A DNA stretch of 64,000 nt, taken from NCBI RefSeq assembly GCF_022406875.1, contig NZ_CP023018.1:1375914-1439913 (forward strand), read 5' to 3'. Below are positions 34,556-43,622 of the stretch, piece after piece. A program made the translations under genes and the position numbers. How positions within the stretch are numbered: the first letter of the stretch is position 1; every line of letters starts with the position of its first letter. The notes beneath the pieces are model-generated. The model had not been told where the DNA came from and did no database searches. It worked only from the letters and a program-made list of their open reading frames with translations. Source of the stretch: Ectothiorhodosinus mongolicus (GTDB taxonomy: Bacteria; Pseudomonadota; Gammaproteobacteria; Ectothiorhodospirales; Ectothiorhodospiraceae).

Positions 34556-35593
34556 ATGTCCTTATTCAAAGGCCGCTTCTTTAGTGCCGCTGTTGCTGTG
34601 GGGGCCACGATGGCTCTGACCATGGCCAGCATCACCCCAGCCGAAGCTCAGCGTCAGACGCTGCGTTTTGCTACCTCAAACGTCGGATCCTATGGCTATG
34701 CCGTGGGTAACGTCCTCTCTGAAACCCTGCAGCGTGAACTGGGCCGCGGTTATGCCGTGGTGGTTCAGCCTTACCCGTCTACCTCCGGCGCCATGCGCTC
34801 GGTGATGGATGGTGATGGCGAGTTCGCGTACACCGCTGATGTGGGTATGCGAAGCCTGTACGACGGCGACCGTCCTTATGATAACTACAACCCGCGTCGT
34901 GGTCGTTTGGTGCACACCTTGTATGTTTACCCCATGGAAACCTTCATGTTGGTGGCCGATGGTCGCAAGGGTGAGTTCAACTCTTATAAAGACTTTGACG
35001 GTAAGCCTGGCTACTACACCCCGGCGGGTTTCATGAACTGGCTGAACATGCGTCGTGTATTCGCGGCTTTGGGTTATGAGTTCAACCACGTGGAAATCGA
35101 TAACACCACCGTGGCGGATGCTTATGAAGCCGGTACCATTGATGGCTCAGCGGGTTACACCACTGCCGGCGTGTCGCTGCCGACCTACTGGCGTGAGGCG
35201 GAACTGCGTGCCAACTTGGCTGCCGTGAACCCTTCCGATGAGGAAATGGAGCGTCTGCGTTCTGCCGGTCTGAACCCCGTGCGTGTTGATCCTTCCAAGG
35301 CGTTTAGCCAGGATCTGGGTACCGACACCATCTGGGCAGTGCCGATCTACTTTGCTTATAACGTGCGCGCTGATATGGACGCGGGCTTAGTCGAGCAGGT
35401 GCTGGATATCCTCTATGCCAACGTCGATAAGCTAGTGGAAGGCGATGCGGGCTTTGGTCCTTTGGCGGCTGACTTTGTCGGCACCCAGGCCGCGGGCGTG
35501 GCTGCCAACCCCGATATCCCGGCGCATCCTGGCTTGGCCGCTTTCCTGCGTAAGCATGGTCAGTGGAACGATGCTTGGACCGTTGCGCAGTAA
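34556..35593 (+). CDS. TAXI family TRAP transporter solute-binding protein
   Basis: Periplasmic binding protein of 345 aa. A signal peptide (about 1-31, ending PAEA) precedes the TAXI fold. Readable features are LRFATSNVGSYGYAVGNVLSETL near the N-terminus, the glycine/serine ligand loop YPSTSGAMRSVMDG, and FNSYKDFDGKPGYYTPAGF. TAXI proteins deliver organic acids such as glutamate or related anions to a fused TRAP membrane protein; the ligand here is unknown. GGAGGAG lies just before the ATG. A hairpin behind it probably lowers readthrough into the permease gene, giving more binding protein than permease. Confidence 0.92.
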   Translation: MSLFKGRFFSAAVAVGATMALTMASITPAEAQRQTLRFATSNVGSYGYAVGNVLSETLQRELGRGYAVVVQPYPSTSGAMRSVMDGDGEFAYTADVGMRSLYDGDRPYDNYNPRRGRLVHTLYVYPMETFMLVADGRKGEFNSYKDFDGKPGYYTPAGFMNWLNMRRVFAALGYEFNHVEIDNTTVADAYEAGTIDGSAGYTTAGVSLPTYWREAELRANLAAVNPSDEEMERLRSAGLNPVRVDPSKAFSQDLGTDTIWAVPIYFAYNVRADMDAGLVEQVLDILYANVDKLVEGDAGFGPLAADFVGTQAAGVAANPDIPAHPGLAAFLRKHGQWNDAWTVAQ

Positions 35594-35630
35594 GTTGGCG
35601 CGCATAGGTTCTTGGCATTAATGCAAGAAG

Positions 35631-35666
35631 GGGCGGGAACGGCTAGACACTGTTCCCGCCCTTTTT
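35631..35666 (+). terminator. Intrinsic terminator or attenuator between TAXI and permease genes
   Basis: GGGCGGGAAC (35631-35640) and GTTCCCGCCC (35652-35661) form a perfect 10-bp stem with an 11-nt loop, followed by T5. It lies inside the likely operon, 25 bp before the permease start. Confidence 0.88.
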
Positions 35667-35690
35667 ATTGAGTAGGCCGGACGCGGATTG

Positions 35691-37691
35691 ATGATGCAAC
35701 GTGTGATGTCTTTGTTTTCTTTGCGCAACGTGACGTTTGTGACGGGCGCTATCCTGTTCTTCGCGCTGATGGAGTATTTCTTCAGTGGCGCGGGCGGACA
35801 GCGTTATCTGGCCGTGCGGCTATTGCCGTTGGCGGTGATTGTGCAGATTTTGTATCTGTATCAGGGCCGCTATCTTTATCCACGCCTACCGGTGGCGGTC
35901 AATCATGCCGCCGTGGTGCTGTATATCGGCATCTGTTTGTGGGCAATGTATTACCTGACGGTGAACTTTGAAGACATCGCCATTTGGCGTCAGGCGGCCT
36001 ACAACACCCAAGACTTCATCACCGGGCTTTTGATCCTTTTGGTGGTGATGGAGCTTTCGCGAATTATTCATCCGGTGCTGTTCTATGTGAACGTGGTGCT
36101 GGTGTTTTATGCCTTGTATGGCAACTACAGTCCGATTGATTTCTTCTGGCATCCGGCGGTCAGTCTTGAGCGCTTGGTGACCTCGAGCTCGGTGGAGTTC
36201 TCCACCGGGATTTATGGGCGTTATACCCAGCTTTCTCTCACCTTGATTGCGGCGTTCTTGTTGCTCGCGGCTGCGGCCTCGGGGTTTGGCGCGCAGCGGG
36301 CTTTGGTGGAGGTGATGCGCCGCATTGCCGGGCGCTCGCGCCACACCATCCCGCAGACCGCCGTGCTGGCCTCGGTGTCGGTAGGTATGGTCAGCGGTTC
36401 CGGCTCGGCCAATACCGCCGTGACCGGCAGCTTCACCATCCCCTTGATGAAACGCTATGGCGTGCCCGGGACGTTTGCGGGTGCGGTGGAGACCGCCGCC
36501 TCGATGGGCGGGCTGATCATGCCGCCGCTGATGGCCGTGGCCGGCTTTTTGATGGCCGAGTTCCTGGGAGTTCCGTACTGGGATGTGGTGGTGCGCGGCT
36601 TTGGGGTGGCCTTTGTGTACTTCGTGTCGCTGATTTTGGCGGTGTATTTGTTGAGTGTGCGCTTGCTCCCGAATACGCCGGTGCAGGTCGAGCAGGTGCC
36701 TTTGTATAACTGGCTGCGTACGGCGATTTTCTTCTCCGGCATCATCTTCTTAATTCTCTTGATGAGTGTGTTTGGCTATGGCGCGATGCGCGCGGCTTTG
36801 TACACCTCGGGCGTGATTTTGGTGACACTGCTGTTTGCTTGGTTGTATTTCAAATACGTGTTGAAAGACGAGGCGCTCAAAGAAGAGACCCTGTGGGGGA
36901 ATCTGCGTCTGGCGATTGAGACGCATGCGGAGATGGCCGCCTATCTCACGGTGTTGATGGCGACGCTGGGCATCATGGTGGGTCTGTTCACGGTGACCGG
37001 CTTTATTACGCGTATGGGATCGCTGCTCATTCAACTGGGTGAGTTTCATATTATCGCCACCATTCTCATGGCCTGGGTGTTTGGTTGGCTGGTGGGGACG
37101 GGTCTGCCGCCGACGGCGACTTATATCATCGTTGCGGTGATTATCGTGCCGCCGCTGCGCCAGCTCGGGATCGATCCTTGGGTGGCGCACTTCTTTGCCT
37201 TCTTATTGGCCATTTGGGGTGAGTTGTCGCCGCCGACCTCGTTGACCGCGGCGGTGGCGGCGAAGATCGCTAATGCCTCGTTCATGAAGACCATGTGGGA
37301 GGCCCTAAAGATTTGCTTGCCCATCACGGTGATGTCTTTCGCGATTTTTGTGCGCTCGGATATGGTGGTCAATCCTGGGTGGGGGCAGATCACCGATGTG
37401 CTGTTGGTGGCCGCGGGTACGGCGGGGATTACCTATGCCGTGTTTGGTCAGTTCTTTGAGCACAAGGGCGCTAATGGCGGGATTCGGGCGGTGATCGCAG
37501 CTTTGTCGTTTATCGTCATTTTCCATCCCGACGATATGGTGGCGGCGGCGGCGGCCGTGGTGGTGGTGCCCATGCTTTTGGTGGGCGTGAAGCGCCATGG
37601 GCGTTTGGCGGCGGTGTCTGAGGAAGAATCCGAGCGCATCCGTGAGCGCCTTGAGGCGGAAGATCGCGCTGCCAATGAGGGCCGGGCTTAG
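35691..37691 (+). CDS. TRAP transporter fused permease (4TM/12TM)
   Basis: Inner-membrane Na+-driven secondary transporter in which the small (DctQ-like) and large (DctM-like) subunits are fused, as usual for TAXI systems. 666 aa, rich in hydrophobic helices. Family landmarks are GMVSGSGSANTAVTGSFTIPLM and AASMGGLIMPPLMAVAGF in the first half, and GTGLPPTATYIIVAVI and LSPPTSLTAAVAAKIA in the second. The cytoplasmic C-terminal tail is charged. ATG at 35691 is used; TTG at 35688 and ATG at 35694 are also in frame. It ends 3 bp before the stop of the convergent lipoprotein gene. Confidence 0.94.
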   Translation: MMQRVMSLFSLRNVTFVTGAILFFALMEYFFSGAGGQRYLAVRLLPLAVIVQILYLYQGRYLYPRLPVAVNHAAVVLYIGICLWAMYYLTVNFEDIAIWRQAAYNTQDFITGLLILLVVMELSRIIHPVLFYVNVVLVFYALYGNYSPIDFFWHPAVSLERLVTSSSVEFSTGIYGRYTQLSLTLIAAFLLLAAAASGFGAQRALVEVMRRIAGRSRHTIPQTAVLASVSVGMVSGSGSANTAVTGSFTIPLMKRYGVPGTFAGAVETAASMGGLIMPPLMAVAGFLMAEFLGVPYWDVVVRGFGVAFVYFVSLILAVYLLSVRLLPNTPVQVEQVPLYNWLRTAIFFSGIIFLILLMSVFGYGAMRAALYTSGVILVTLLFAWLYFKYVLKDEALKEETLWGNLRLAIETHAEMAAYLTVLMATLGIMVGLFTVTGFITRMGSLLIQLGEFHIIATILMAWVFGWLVGTGLPPTATYIIVAVIIVPPLRQLGIDPWVAHFFAFLLAIWGELSPPTSLTAAVAAKIANASFMKTMWEALKICLPITVMSFAIFVRSDMVVNPGWGQITDVLLVAAGTAGITYAVFGQFFEHKGANGGIRAVIAALSFIVIFHPDDMVAAAAAVVVVPMLLVGVKRHGRLAAVSEEESERIRERLEAEDRAANEGRA

Positions 37692-37694
37692 GCT

Positions 37695-38303
37695 TTATTC
37701 GGGCGCCAGCTCGATTAGCTGCCAACGCGAGAGCACGGGTTGGCCGCGGACCTCAAGCCCTAACTCGCGCAGCCAGTCGGCCACCACCCGATTGGAGTTG
37801 TGGCGCAGGGTGTAGCGCCTGGGGTGCTGCACAAACCATAGATCGAGCTCGGGGCGGTAGGCCAAGGTGTCCTGATTGGCCTGATACAGCGTGTTGAGGC
37901 GATCCGTGAGCGCTTGAACGCGCTGCGCATCCACCGTGAGCGGAATCATGTCTTCGATGCCGACGATGAGCACGCGGCGGATTTCGCTGGGCTCGGCGGC
38001 TACGGTCAGTTGTTGCCGGCCTAAGGCCGCGCGACTCGGGATGATCAGCGCTTTGAGCGCATGGCCTGGGCCGGTGAGCCCCTCGGCATAAAACGCCCAG
38101 TCGCCATAGGAAAAGCGCAGGCTTTGCTGATCCGATGTGGGTAACACCAAGCTGGAGTGGCGGCCATGATCGATGAGCAATACCTGCACAGCGGTTTGCT
38201 CGGGTGGGGGTTTTTGCACGATCACCGCACCACAGCCGGTCAACAGCAGGCTTGCCGTCAGTAGGGCGGCGATGGCGAGAATGGGCCTTGGCTTTGGTGT
38301 CAT
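37695..38303 (-). CDS. Lipoprotein of unknown function (DUF2459-like)
   Basis: 202 aa. The N-terminus MTPKPRPILAIAALLTASLLLTGCG carries a clear lipobox LTGC, so the product is a membrane-anchored lipoprotein. Downstream, VLLIDHGRHSSLVLP and FSYGDWAFY resemble the pattern of DUF2459 proteins, but the match is by eye and weak. The start at 38303 is set by the lipoprotein signal; the much longer frame to 38693 is antisense to rfaH. Divergent from rfaH. Confidence 0.7.
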   Translation of the reverse strand: MTPKPRPILAIAALLTASLLLTGCGAVIVQKPPPEQTAVQVLLIDHGRHSSLVLPTSDQQSLRFSYGDWAFYAEGLTGPGHALKALIIPSRAALGRQQLTVAAEPSEIRRVLIVGIEDMIPLTVDAQRVQALTDRLNTLYQANQDTLAYRPELDLWFVQHPRRYTLRHNSNRVVADWLRELGLEVRGQPVLSRWQLIELAPE

Positions 38304-38332
38304 GGGTTTTGTCGGTTCTGGGATGGCTCGGG

Positions 38333-38361
38333 TTAACAGACGGTCGAGTTTCCAGTATAAA
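38333..38361 (+). promoter_or_regulatory. Sigma-70 promoter of rfaH
   Basis: TTAACA (38333-38338), a 17-nt spacer and TATAAA (38356-38361). The predicted transcript start near 38368 lies downstream of the ATG at 38361, which therefore cannot be the rfaH start codon. Confidence 0.65.
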
Positions 38362-38393
38362 TGGTCTGTTGCCAATCTTTGGGGGTGCGGGTT

Positions 38394-38903
38394 TTGCAAT
38401 CTTGGTTCGCGGTTCGATGTAAACCCAAAGAGGATCAGCGTGCCGAAGAGAACTTGGCGCGTCAGGGCTTTGACGTGTTTCATCCGCTGGCTCGCGTCAA
38501 GCGTCGGCGTCAGGGTAAATGGGGGATGTTTGTGGAATCCCTGTTTCCTGGCTACGTGTTTGTTCAGTTGGATAGCGTGAACGATAACTGGGCGCCGATT
38601 CGCTCGACCCGCGGGGTTTTGGGTTTGGTGCGCTTTGGGGGTATCCCGGCGCCGGTGCCGCACGAAGTGATTGATGAGATCCGCTCGCAACAAGATGCCG
38701 AGTTTGGGTGGCTGGATTTAACGCAGCTCAAACCGATGCGCGAGGGACAGCGCTTGCGCATCATTGATGGCCCGTTTATGGGCCAGGAAGCGCGCTTCCA
38801 AAAGCTGAATGGCCAGGATCGCGTGCTGGTGCTGCTGAACATCATGCAGCAGTCGGTGCAGGCGGTGCTGCATCGCGACCAGGTGCTGGAAGCAGAAGCC
38901 TAA
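38394..38903 (+). CDS. rfaH: Transcription antitermination protein RfaH
   Basis: NusG paralogue of 169 aa that loads on RNA polymerase at ops sites and prevents Rho termination in long envelope operons. The N-terminal NGN domain reads QSWFAVRCKPKEDQRAEENLARQGFDVFHP, FPGYVFVQ and IRSTRGVLGLVRFGG, and the C-terminal KOW domain contains GQRLRIIDGPFMGQEARF. The exact start is uncertain. TTG at 38394 gives a length and N-terminus like E. coli RfaH (MQSW...) with GGGGGTG upstream; GTG at 38385 is an alternative. No ops-bearing operon is visible in the window. Confidence 0.9.
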   Translation: MQSWFAVRCKPKEDQRAEENLARQGFDVFHPLARVKRRRQGKWGMFVESLFPGYVFVQLDSVNDNWAPIRSTRGVLGLVRFGGIPAPVPHEVIDEIRSQQDAEFGWLDLTQLKPMREGQRLRIIDGPFMGQEARFQKLNGQDRVLVLLNIMQQSVQAVLHRDQVLEAEA

Positions 38904-38910
38904 CAAAGCC

Positions 38911-38966
38911 AAAAATGGGGACGGACCCCTTTTTTACAAATAAAAAAGGGGTCCGTCCCCATTTTT
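38911..38966. terminator. REP-like 25-bp perfect inverted repeat, bidirectional terminator
   Basis: A5-T-GGGGACGGACCCC-T6 at 38911-38935 and its exact complement at 38942-38966, with a 6-nt loop. It lies between the convergent rfaH and the 38973 gene and would form a terminator in both directions. Same family as the accessory-region repeats, with a G instead of A in the core. Confidence 0.88.
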
Positions 38967-38972
38967 GCATTT

Positions 38973-39389
38973 TTAGTATTGGGATTCGAGGAGATCGCAC
39001 CAGATCGCTTCATGATGCTCGATGAATCGCAAGAGGTCGCTGCGAAATTGCAGGAAATCGCGCTCGAAGGCGGGGAAGTCGGCGCCGCCGTTTAAGGTTT
39101 GCGCCAGGCGCTCGAACTGCTGCAGGCTGTCGCGCAGATTTAAGCTGGCGGCCATGGCGCTTTTGACGCGCTCGCGCTCCGAAGGAATCCACTGACGGGA
39201 GCGGGTCACCGAAGCGAGGTTCTCACCGAGCTCCAATAGACGCTTTCGCAACCGCCCCAGAGCACCGATTTTCTCGCTTTTGATCTCGCCCCAAACGCTT
39301 TGTTCGATCAGCCCCACCCACTGCTGTTGCAAACGGGCGGTGACCTTAAGGTCAAAGGCAAAGCTTTCTTTGATGCGCTGGGCATCCAC
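38973..39389 (-). CDS. Hypothetical alpha-helical protein in the fabA operon
   Basis: 138 aa, not recognized. No signal peptide or transmembrane segment is seen. The sequence is rich in charged helix-forming residues (KSEKIGALGRLRKRLLELGENL, FERDFLQFRSDLLRFIEHHEAIW), so an all-helical cytoplasmic protein is likely. It starts 5 bp behind fabA on the same strand and is the last gene before the inverted-repeat terminator, so it is co-transcribed with the rhodanese and fabA genes. Function unknown. Confidence 0.7.
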   Translation of the reverse strand: MDAQRIKESFAFDLKVTARLQQQWVGLIEQSVWGEIKSEKIGALGRLRKRLLELGENLASVTRSRQWIPSERERVKSAMAASLNLRDSLQQFERLAQTLNGGADFPAFERDFLQFRSDLLRFIEHHEAIWCDLLESQY

Positions 39390-39394
39390 GGGGA

Positions 39395-39928
39395 TTAGAA
39401 GCCCTCGGTGGAGGTGAACAGGCCCACGCGCAGATCTTTGGCGGTGTAGATCAGGCGATCATCAACACGCACTTCGCCATCGGCAATGCCGAGCACCAGC
39501 TTGCGGGTGATGACGCGTTTCATATCGATTTGGTAGCTGACCTTTTTGGCGGTCGGTAGCACCTGACCGGTGAACTTTACCTCGCCCACGCCCAAGGCCC
39601 GGCCTCGCCCGGGATTGCCGATCCAGGCCAGATAAAAGCCGACCAGCTGCCACATGGCATCCAGGCCCAAACACCCCGGCATCACCGGATCACCAGGAAA
39701 GTGACAGTCAAAAAACCACAAATCGGGGTGGATATCGAGCTCGGCTTTCATCTCGCCTTTATCATGCGCACCGCCGCTATCGCTGATGTGCATAATGCGG
39801 TCCATCATCAGCATATTCGGCACAGGCAGCTGTGCATTGCCGGGGCCAAACATCTGGCCATGACCGCACTCCAAAAGCTCCTCGCGGTTATACGCCGATT
39901 GGCGCTTGGCGTTGAATATCTCAAGCAT
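39395..39928 (-). CDS. fabA: 3-hydroxydecanoyl-ACP dehydratase/isomerase FabA
   Basis: Makes the cis double bond of unsaturated fatty acids in type II synthesis. 177 aa, hot-dog fold, with the active-site motif [23 protein letters not shown]76 and D90 are the catalytic pair and match E. coli His70/Asp84. The start at 39928 ([10 protein letters not shown]) overlaps the stop of the upstream rhodanese gene (TAATG) and is preferred over 39943. A fabB gene, usually its partner, is not in the window. Confidence 0.96.
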   Translation of the reverse strand: MLEIFNAKRQSAYNREELLECGHGQMFGPGNAQLPVPNMLMMDRIMHISDSGGAHDKGEMKAELDIHPDLWFFDCHFPGDPVMPGCLGLDAMWQLVGFYLAWIGNPGRGRALGVGEVKFTGQVLPTAKKVSYQIDMKRVITRKLVLGIADGEVRVDDRLIYTAKDLRVGLFTSTEGF

Positions 39929-40377
39929 TAGCACTGCTCCCAAGGTAAACCGCGAAATCGCCAGCCGCCCTTGGTCGAGCGGTGGTGTTTATCATCCAAA
40001 TCGCCCTCAAAGCCCTCATCGATGTGGTAGACCTTGGGAATGCCTTCGCGCAGCAGAGCGCGGCCAGCTTCTAAAGAACGTTTGCCGCTGCGGCAAATGA
40101 GCACCACCGGCGCGGCCCCCGATTCGCCCGAGTCAGAGGCGCCGCCCAACAGCAGCTTGCGCACTTCCTGCACAAAGCGCGGGTTTAGGGTCCAATCGGG
40201 CTCTTCCATCCAAGGGATATGCACCGCGCCCTTGGGATGACCGACAAACAGAAATTCCATACTCGAGCGCACATCGACCAATAACGCTTTGGGATTGCTC
40301 TCGAGCAAGTCATAGGCTTCTTGCGGGCTGAGATTATCAGGATCGGCGCCGGCCGGGTTCTTCGTGTTATCAGTCAT
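39928..40377 (-). CDS. Rhodanese-like domain protein
   Basis: 149 aa, single rhodanese domain with the active-site loop CRSGKRS, where Cys95 would carry the persulfide. [25 protein letters not shown] is the conserved first half. There is no signal peptide, so it is cytoplasmic. It heads the rhodanese-fabA-hypothetical operon. Sulfur donor and acceptor unknown; a link to the thiosulfate transporter at 22513 is possible but unsupported. Confidence 0.88.
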   Translation of the reverse strand: MTDNTKNPAGADPDNLSPQEAYDLLESNPKALLVDVRSSMEFLFVGHPKGAVHIPWMEEPDWTLNPRFVQEVRKLLLGGASDSGESGAAPVVLICRSGKRSLEAGRALLREGIPKVYHIDEGFEGDLDDKHHRSTKGGWRFRGLPWEQC

Positions 40378-40460
40378 GCGTGCGGGCTTCTGCGGTCAAA
40401 AGACTAAGAGTAGGCGAGTCGGCGCACGATGCCAAGCCAGATGTTGCTGTGCAAAAGCAT

Positions 40461-40490
40461 TTGCAAAAGACCGCTTGCCTTGTTTAGGAT
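40461..40490 (+). promoter_or_regulatory. Weak candidate promoter of the mrp operon
   Basis: TTGCAA (40461-40466), an 18-nt spacer and TAGGAT (40485-40490), about 45 bp before mrpA. A partial match in the only intergenic space before the operon. Confidence 0.3.
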
Positions 40491-40533
40491 CCGGGACTGT
40501 TATTCCATTTCATGCTAAGAGACCGCTGAACAC

Positions 40534-42837
40534 ATGCTGCTAGCCGTGTTGTCCGCATTCCTGCTCGCGATCGTTGCGCCCACGGTGCACCGCGTCACAG
40601 GTGCCTACAGCGGTTGGGTGCTGGCGATCCTGCCGGCTGCCCTATTTATTTATTTCGCGAGTTTTCTACCGGTGGTCGGCGCCGGCGAGGCGCTGCGTTT
40701 TTCGACGCCCTGGGTGCCGGGGCTAGGTATTGAGCTGTCGTTTTGGCTCGATGGTCTGTCGTTACTGTTCGCTCTACTGATCACCGGCATTGGCTTTTTT
40801 ATCGTCGCGTATGCCGGTCGTTATCTCGAGGGTCATCGGGATCTGGGGCGTTTCTATGTCCTGATCCTGTCGTTCATGGGCTCGATGCTGGGTCTGGTGC
40901 TGGCCGATAACCTCATCGCACTGTTTGTCTTTTGGGAACTGACCAGCATTACCTCGTATTTGTTGATCGGCTTTAACCATGAAGATGCCAAGGCCCGTAA
41001 AAGCGCCTTGCAGGGCTTGTTTGTCACCGTTGGCGGCGGCCTTGCGCTGCTCACCGGCCTGATCATGATGGCCCTGGTTTCGGGCAGCTATGAACTCAGT
41101 GAGATCTTGGCCTCCGGTGATGTAGTGCGCGATCACGGCTGGTATGTGGCGATTGTTCTTTTGGTGCTGGCGGGCTGTTTCACCAAATCGGCGCAAGTGC
41201 CGTTTCATTTCTGGTTGCCTAACGCCATGGCCGCGCCCACGCCGGTCTCGGCTTACCTGCATTCAGCGACCATGGTTAAAGCTGGCGTCTATCTCATGGC
41301 GCGGCTTAACCCCTCGCTGGGCGCTACGGATTTGTGGCTGATTTTGTTGGGTGTTTTTGGTGCGCTGACCATGTTCACCGGGGTGTTTTTGTCGGTGCGC
41401 TCCACCGGCGTGAAAAAGGTGCTCGCGTATTCCACGGTGATGGCCTTGGGCACGCTGACCATGCTCATTGGCATCGGCACCGAGAAAGCGATTTTGGCAG
41501 CCATGACCTTCTTGCTGGCGCATTCTCTATACAAAGGCGCCCTGTTCCTGATCGCCGGGATTCTGGATCACGAAGCCGGGGCTAAGGATTTTCTTGAGAC
41601 TGGTGGGCTGCGCCGCTCCCTGCCGATTACCGCAACGCTGGCGGCATTGGCGGCGCTGTCTTTGGGCGGCATGATCCCGATGTTTGGCTTTGTCGCCAAA
41701 GAGCTGTTGTTTGAGGCGGTATTGGATGCGCCCATGCTGTCGGGCTTTTTCACGGTTCTCGCAGCGCTGTCGGCGATTATGGTGGTGGCGGTGGCGGCCA
41801 TTGTCGGGATTCGTCCCTACTGGGGTAAGCCGGTGAAAACGCCTAAGGCCGTGCAACATGAAGCACCACCGGCCATGCTGGCGGGTCCGGCCGTGCTGGC
41901 TTCGCTGGGACTGCTGTTTGGACTCGGCTTGGCATGGGTGGACAAGGGCCTGATTAATGCCGCTGCGCAGTCGGTGTACGGTACGCCGGTGAGTGCTTAT
42001 CTGGCGCTGTGGCATGGCATTAACCTGCCGCTGATGCTCAGTGGCGTGAGCTTGGCGCTGGGCTTGTTCTTGTATTTGAACTGGGAGCGCTTCCGCCGCC
42101 TGACCGGCTTTATGGAGACGCTTTCTAAGTTTGGTCCCGAGCGCGGCTATGAAAAGACCATGGATGGCTTGGTGTGGAGCGCTGACTGGCAGACCCGCAT
42201 CCTGCAAAACGGTTATCTGCGCTATTACTTGCTGACGATTTTGTTATCCACCGTGGCCCTGCTGAGTTATTCCTTGCTGCGCTACGGCGGCTTCCCGCTG
42301 CATTTTGATGTGTCGGATGTGAGGCTGCACGAATGGGTGATTGTGGCGGTGCTATTGTTGGCGGCTTTGGTCTCGGTGACCACCCGCTCGCGCCTCGGTG
42401 CTGTGGCCTCGCTGGGCGCGGTGGGGTTTGCCGTGGCCTTAATTTACGTGCTGTTTAGCGCCGCGGACGTAGGCATTACTCAGGTCTTGGTCGAAACGCT
42501 CACGGTCATCATGCTGGTCTTGGTGTTGTTCCGCCTACCCGGTTTTTTGGCGCTTTCACCCAACGTCATTCGCCTGCGCGATGCCTTTGTGGCGCTGTTA
42601 GTGGGGGCGACGATGGCGCTGCTGTCGCTGTTGGCTAGCTCGCAGCGTTACTACCCAAGCATCGCTGAGTATTTCATCGCCGAAAGCCAGCCCTCGGGCT
42701 TTGGGCGCAATGTGGTGAACGTGATTTTGGTGGACTTCCGGGCGCTGGATACCTTGGGTGAGATCGTCGTTCTGGCGCTCGCGGCCTTGGGTGTGTTCGC
42801 GATGATTAAATTCCGCGCTGAGGATCGCAAAGAATGA
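40534..42837 (+). CDS. mrpA: Mrp Na+/H+ antiporter subunit A
   Basis: Large membrane subunit, 767 aa, homologous to NuoL. The proton-antiporter core has [55 protein letters not shown] (with the conserved Lys) and [20 protein letters not shown]. The C-terminal part (about 590-760) contains the MbhD/MbhE-like helices typical of MrpA ([29 protein letters not shown]). First gene of a complete seven-gene mrp operon, which supports sodium extrusion and pH homeostasis. It overlaps mrpB by 4 bp. Confidence 0.95.
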   Translation: MLLAVLSAFLLAIVAPTVHRVTGAYSGWVLAILPAALFIYFASFLPVVGAGEALRFSTPWVPGLGIELSFWLDGLSLLFALLITGIGFFIVAYAGRYLEGHRDLGRFYVLILSFMGSMLGLVLADNLIALFVFWELTSITSYLLIGFNHEDAKARKSALQGLFVTVGGGLALLTGLIMMALVSGSYELSEILASGDVVRDHGWYVAIVLLVLAGCFTKSAQVPFHFWLPNAMAAPTPVSAYLHSATMVKAGVYLMARLNPSLGATDLWLILLGVFGALTMFTGVFLSVRSTGVKKVLAYSTVMALGTLTMLIGIGTEKAILAAMTFLLAHSLYKGALFLIAGILDHEAGAKDFLETGGLRRSLPITATLAALAALSLGGMIPMFGFVAKELLFEAVLDAPMLSGFFTVLAALSAIMVVAVAAIVGIRPYWGKPVKTPKAVQHEAPPAMLAGPAVLASLGLLFGLGLAWVDKGLINAAAQSVYGTPVSAYLALWHGINLPLMLSGVSLALGLFLYLNWERFRRLTGFMETLSKFGPERGYEKTMDGLVWSADWQTRILQNGYLRYYLLTILLSTVALLSYSLLRYGGFPLHFDVSDVRLHEWVIVAVLLLAALVSVTTRSRLGAVASLGAVGFAVALIYVLFSAADVGITQVLVETLTVIMLVLVLFRLPGFLALSPNVIRLRDAFVALLVGATMALLSLLASSQRYYPSIAEYFIAESQPSGFGRNVVNVILVDFRALDTLGEIVVLALAALGVFAMIKFRAEDRKE

Positions 42838-43271
42838 AGCATCAGCTGAACATTCCATCGTTGATCCTGCGCTCCACCGCGCATTTCCTGCTGCCGTTGC
42901 TGCTGATGTTCTCGGTGTTTTTACTGCTTCGCGGCCATGATGAGCCCGGTGGTGGTTTTATTGCTGGTCTGGTGGCGGCAGCGGCGATCGCTTTGTACAT
43001 GTTCGCTGTGGACATTGCGGATGCGCAGCGTGTCTTGCGCGTGGATCCGCGCGATTTGGTGGGCTGGGGGCTGCTTTTGGGGGTTCTATCAGGAGTCCCG
43101 GCGATTTTCCGCGGCCAGGCATTTTTCACCGCGCAGTGGTTTGAATTCACCGTGCCGGTGCTGGGCTATCTCAAGATCGGCACGGTGTTGATGTTCGACA
43201 TCGGCGTGTATTTGGTGGTGGTCGGCGGCGTGTTGATGATCCTGCTGTCTTTGGCCGAGGCGGAGGACTAG
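42834..43271 (+). CDS. mrpB: Mrp Na+/H+ antiporter subunit B
   Basis: 145 aa, four hydrophobic segments. The MnhB signature [24 protein letters not shown] is present, as is [16 protein letters not shown] small membrane subunit required for antiport. ATGA overlap with mrpA; mrpC follows after 3 bp. Confidence 0.95.
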   Translation: MKHQLNIPSLILRSTAHFLLPLLLMFSVFLLLRGHDEPGGGFIAGLVAAAAIALYMFAVDIADAQRVLRVDPRDLVGWGLLLGVLSGVPAIFRGQAFFTAQWFEFTVPVLGYLKIGTVLMFDIGVYLVVVGGVLMILLSLAEAED

Positions 43272-43274
43272 CAC

Positions 43275-43622
43275 ATGGAAACCCTCATGGCTTTGGTCGT
43301 TGGTGGCCTGTTCGCTTCAGCGATTTACATGATGCTGCGCCGTTCTATCGTCAAGCTGGTGATTGGTTTGGTGCTTTTGTCCAATGGCGCCAACCTGTTG
43401 ATTTTCACCCAGGCGGGCATGCTGCGCGGCTCGCCGCCGTTGATTCCGCTGGGACAGATGCAGCCCGAGGGCGTGGTGGCTGATCCGCTGGCGCAAGCGC
43501 TGATTTTGACGGCGATTGTGATTGGCTTTGGGGTTTTGGCATTTGCGGTGGTGTTGATCCACCGCGCCTATGAAGTGGTGCAGGCCGACGACATGGATCA
43601 GATGAAGGACACCGATACATGA
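43275..43622 (+). CDS. mrpC: Mrp Na+/H+ antiporter subunit C
   Basis: 115 aa, NuoK homologue with three helices. Conserved [16 protein letters not shown] and [17 protein letters not shown], typical of MrpC. GAGG upstream. It overlaps mrpD by 4 bp. Confidence 0.95.
   Translation: METLMALVVGGLFASAIYMMLRRSIVKLVIGLVLLSNGANLLIFTQAGMLRGSPPLIPLGQMQPEGVVADPLAQALILTAIVIGFGVLAFAVVLIHRAYEVVQADDMDQMKDTDT

Noticed and set aside
38304-38693. N-terminal extension of the lipoprotein ORF
   Set aside because: It is antisense to rfaH and its promoter; the lipobox signal peptide at 38303 defines the true start.
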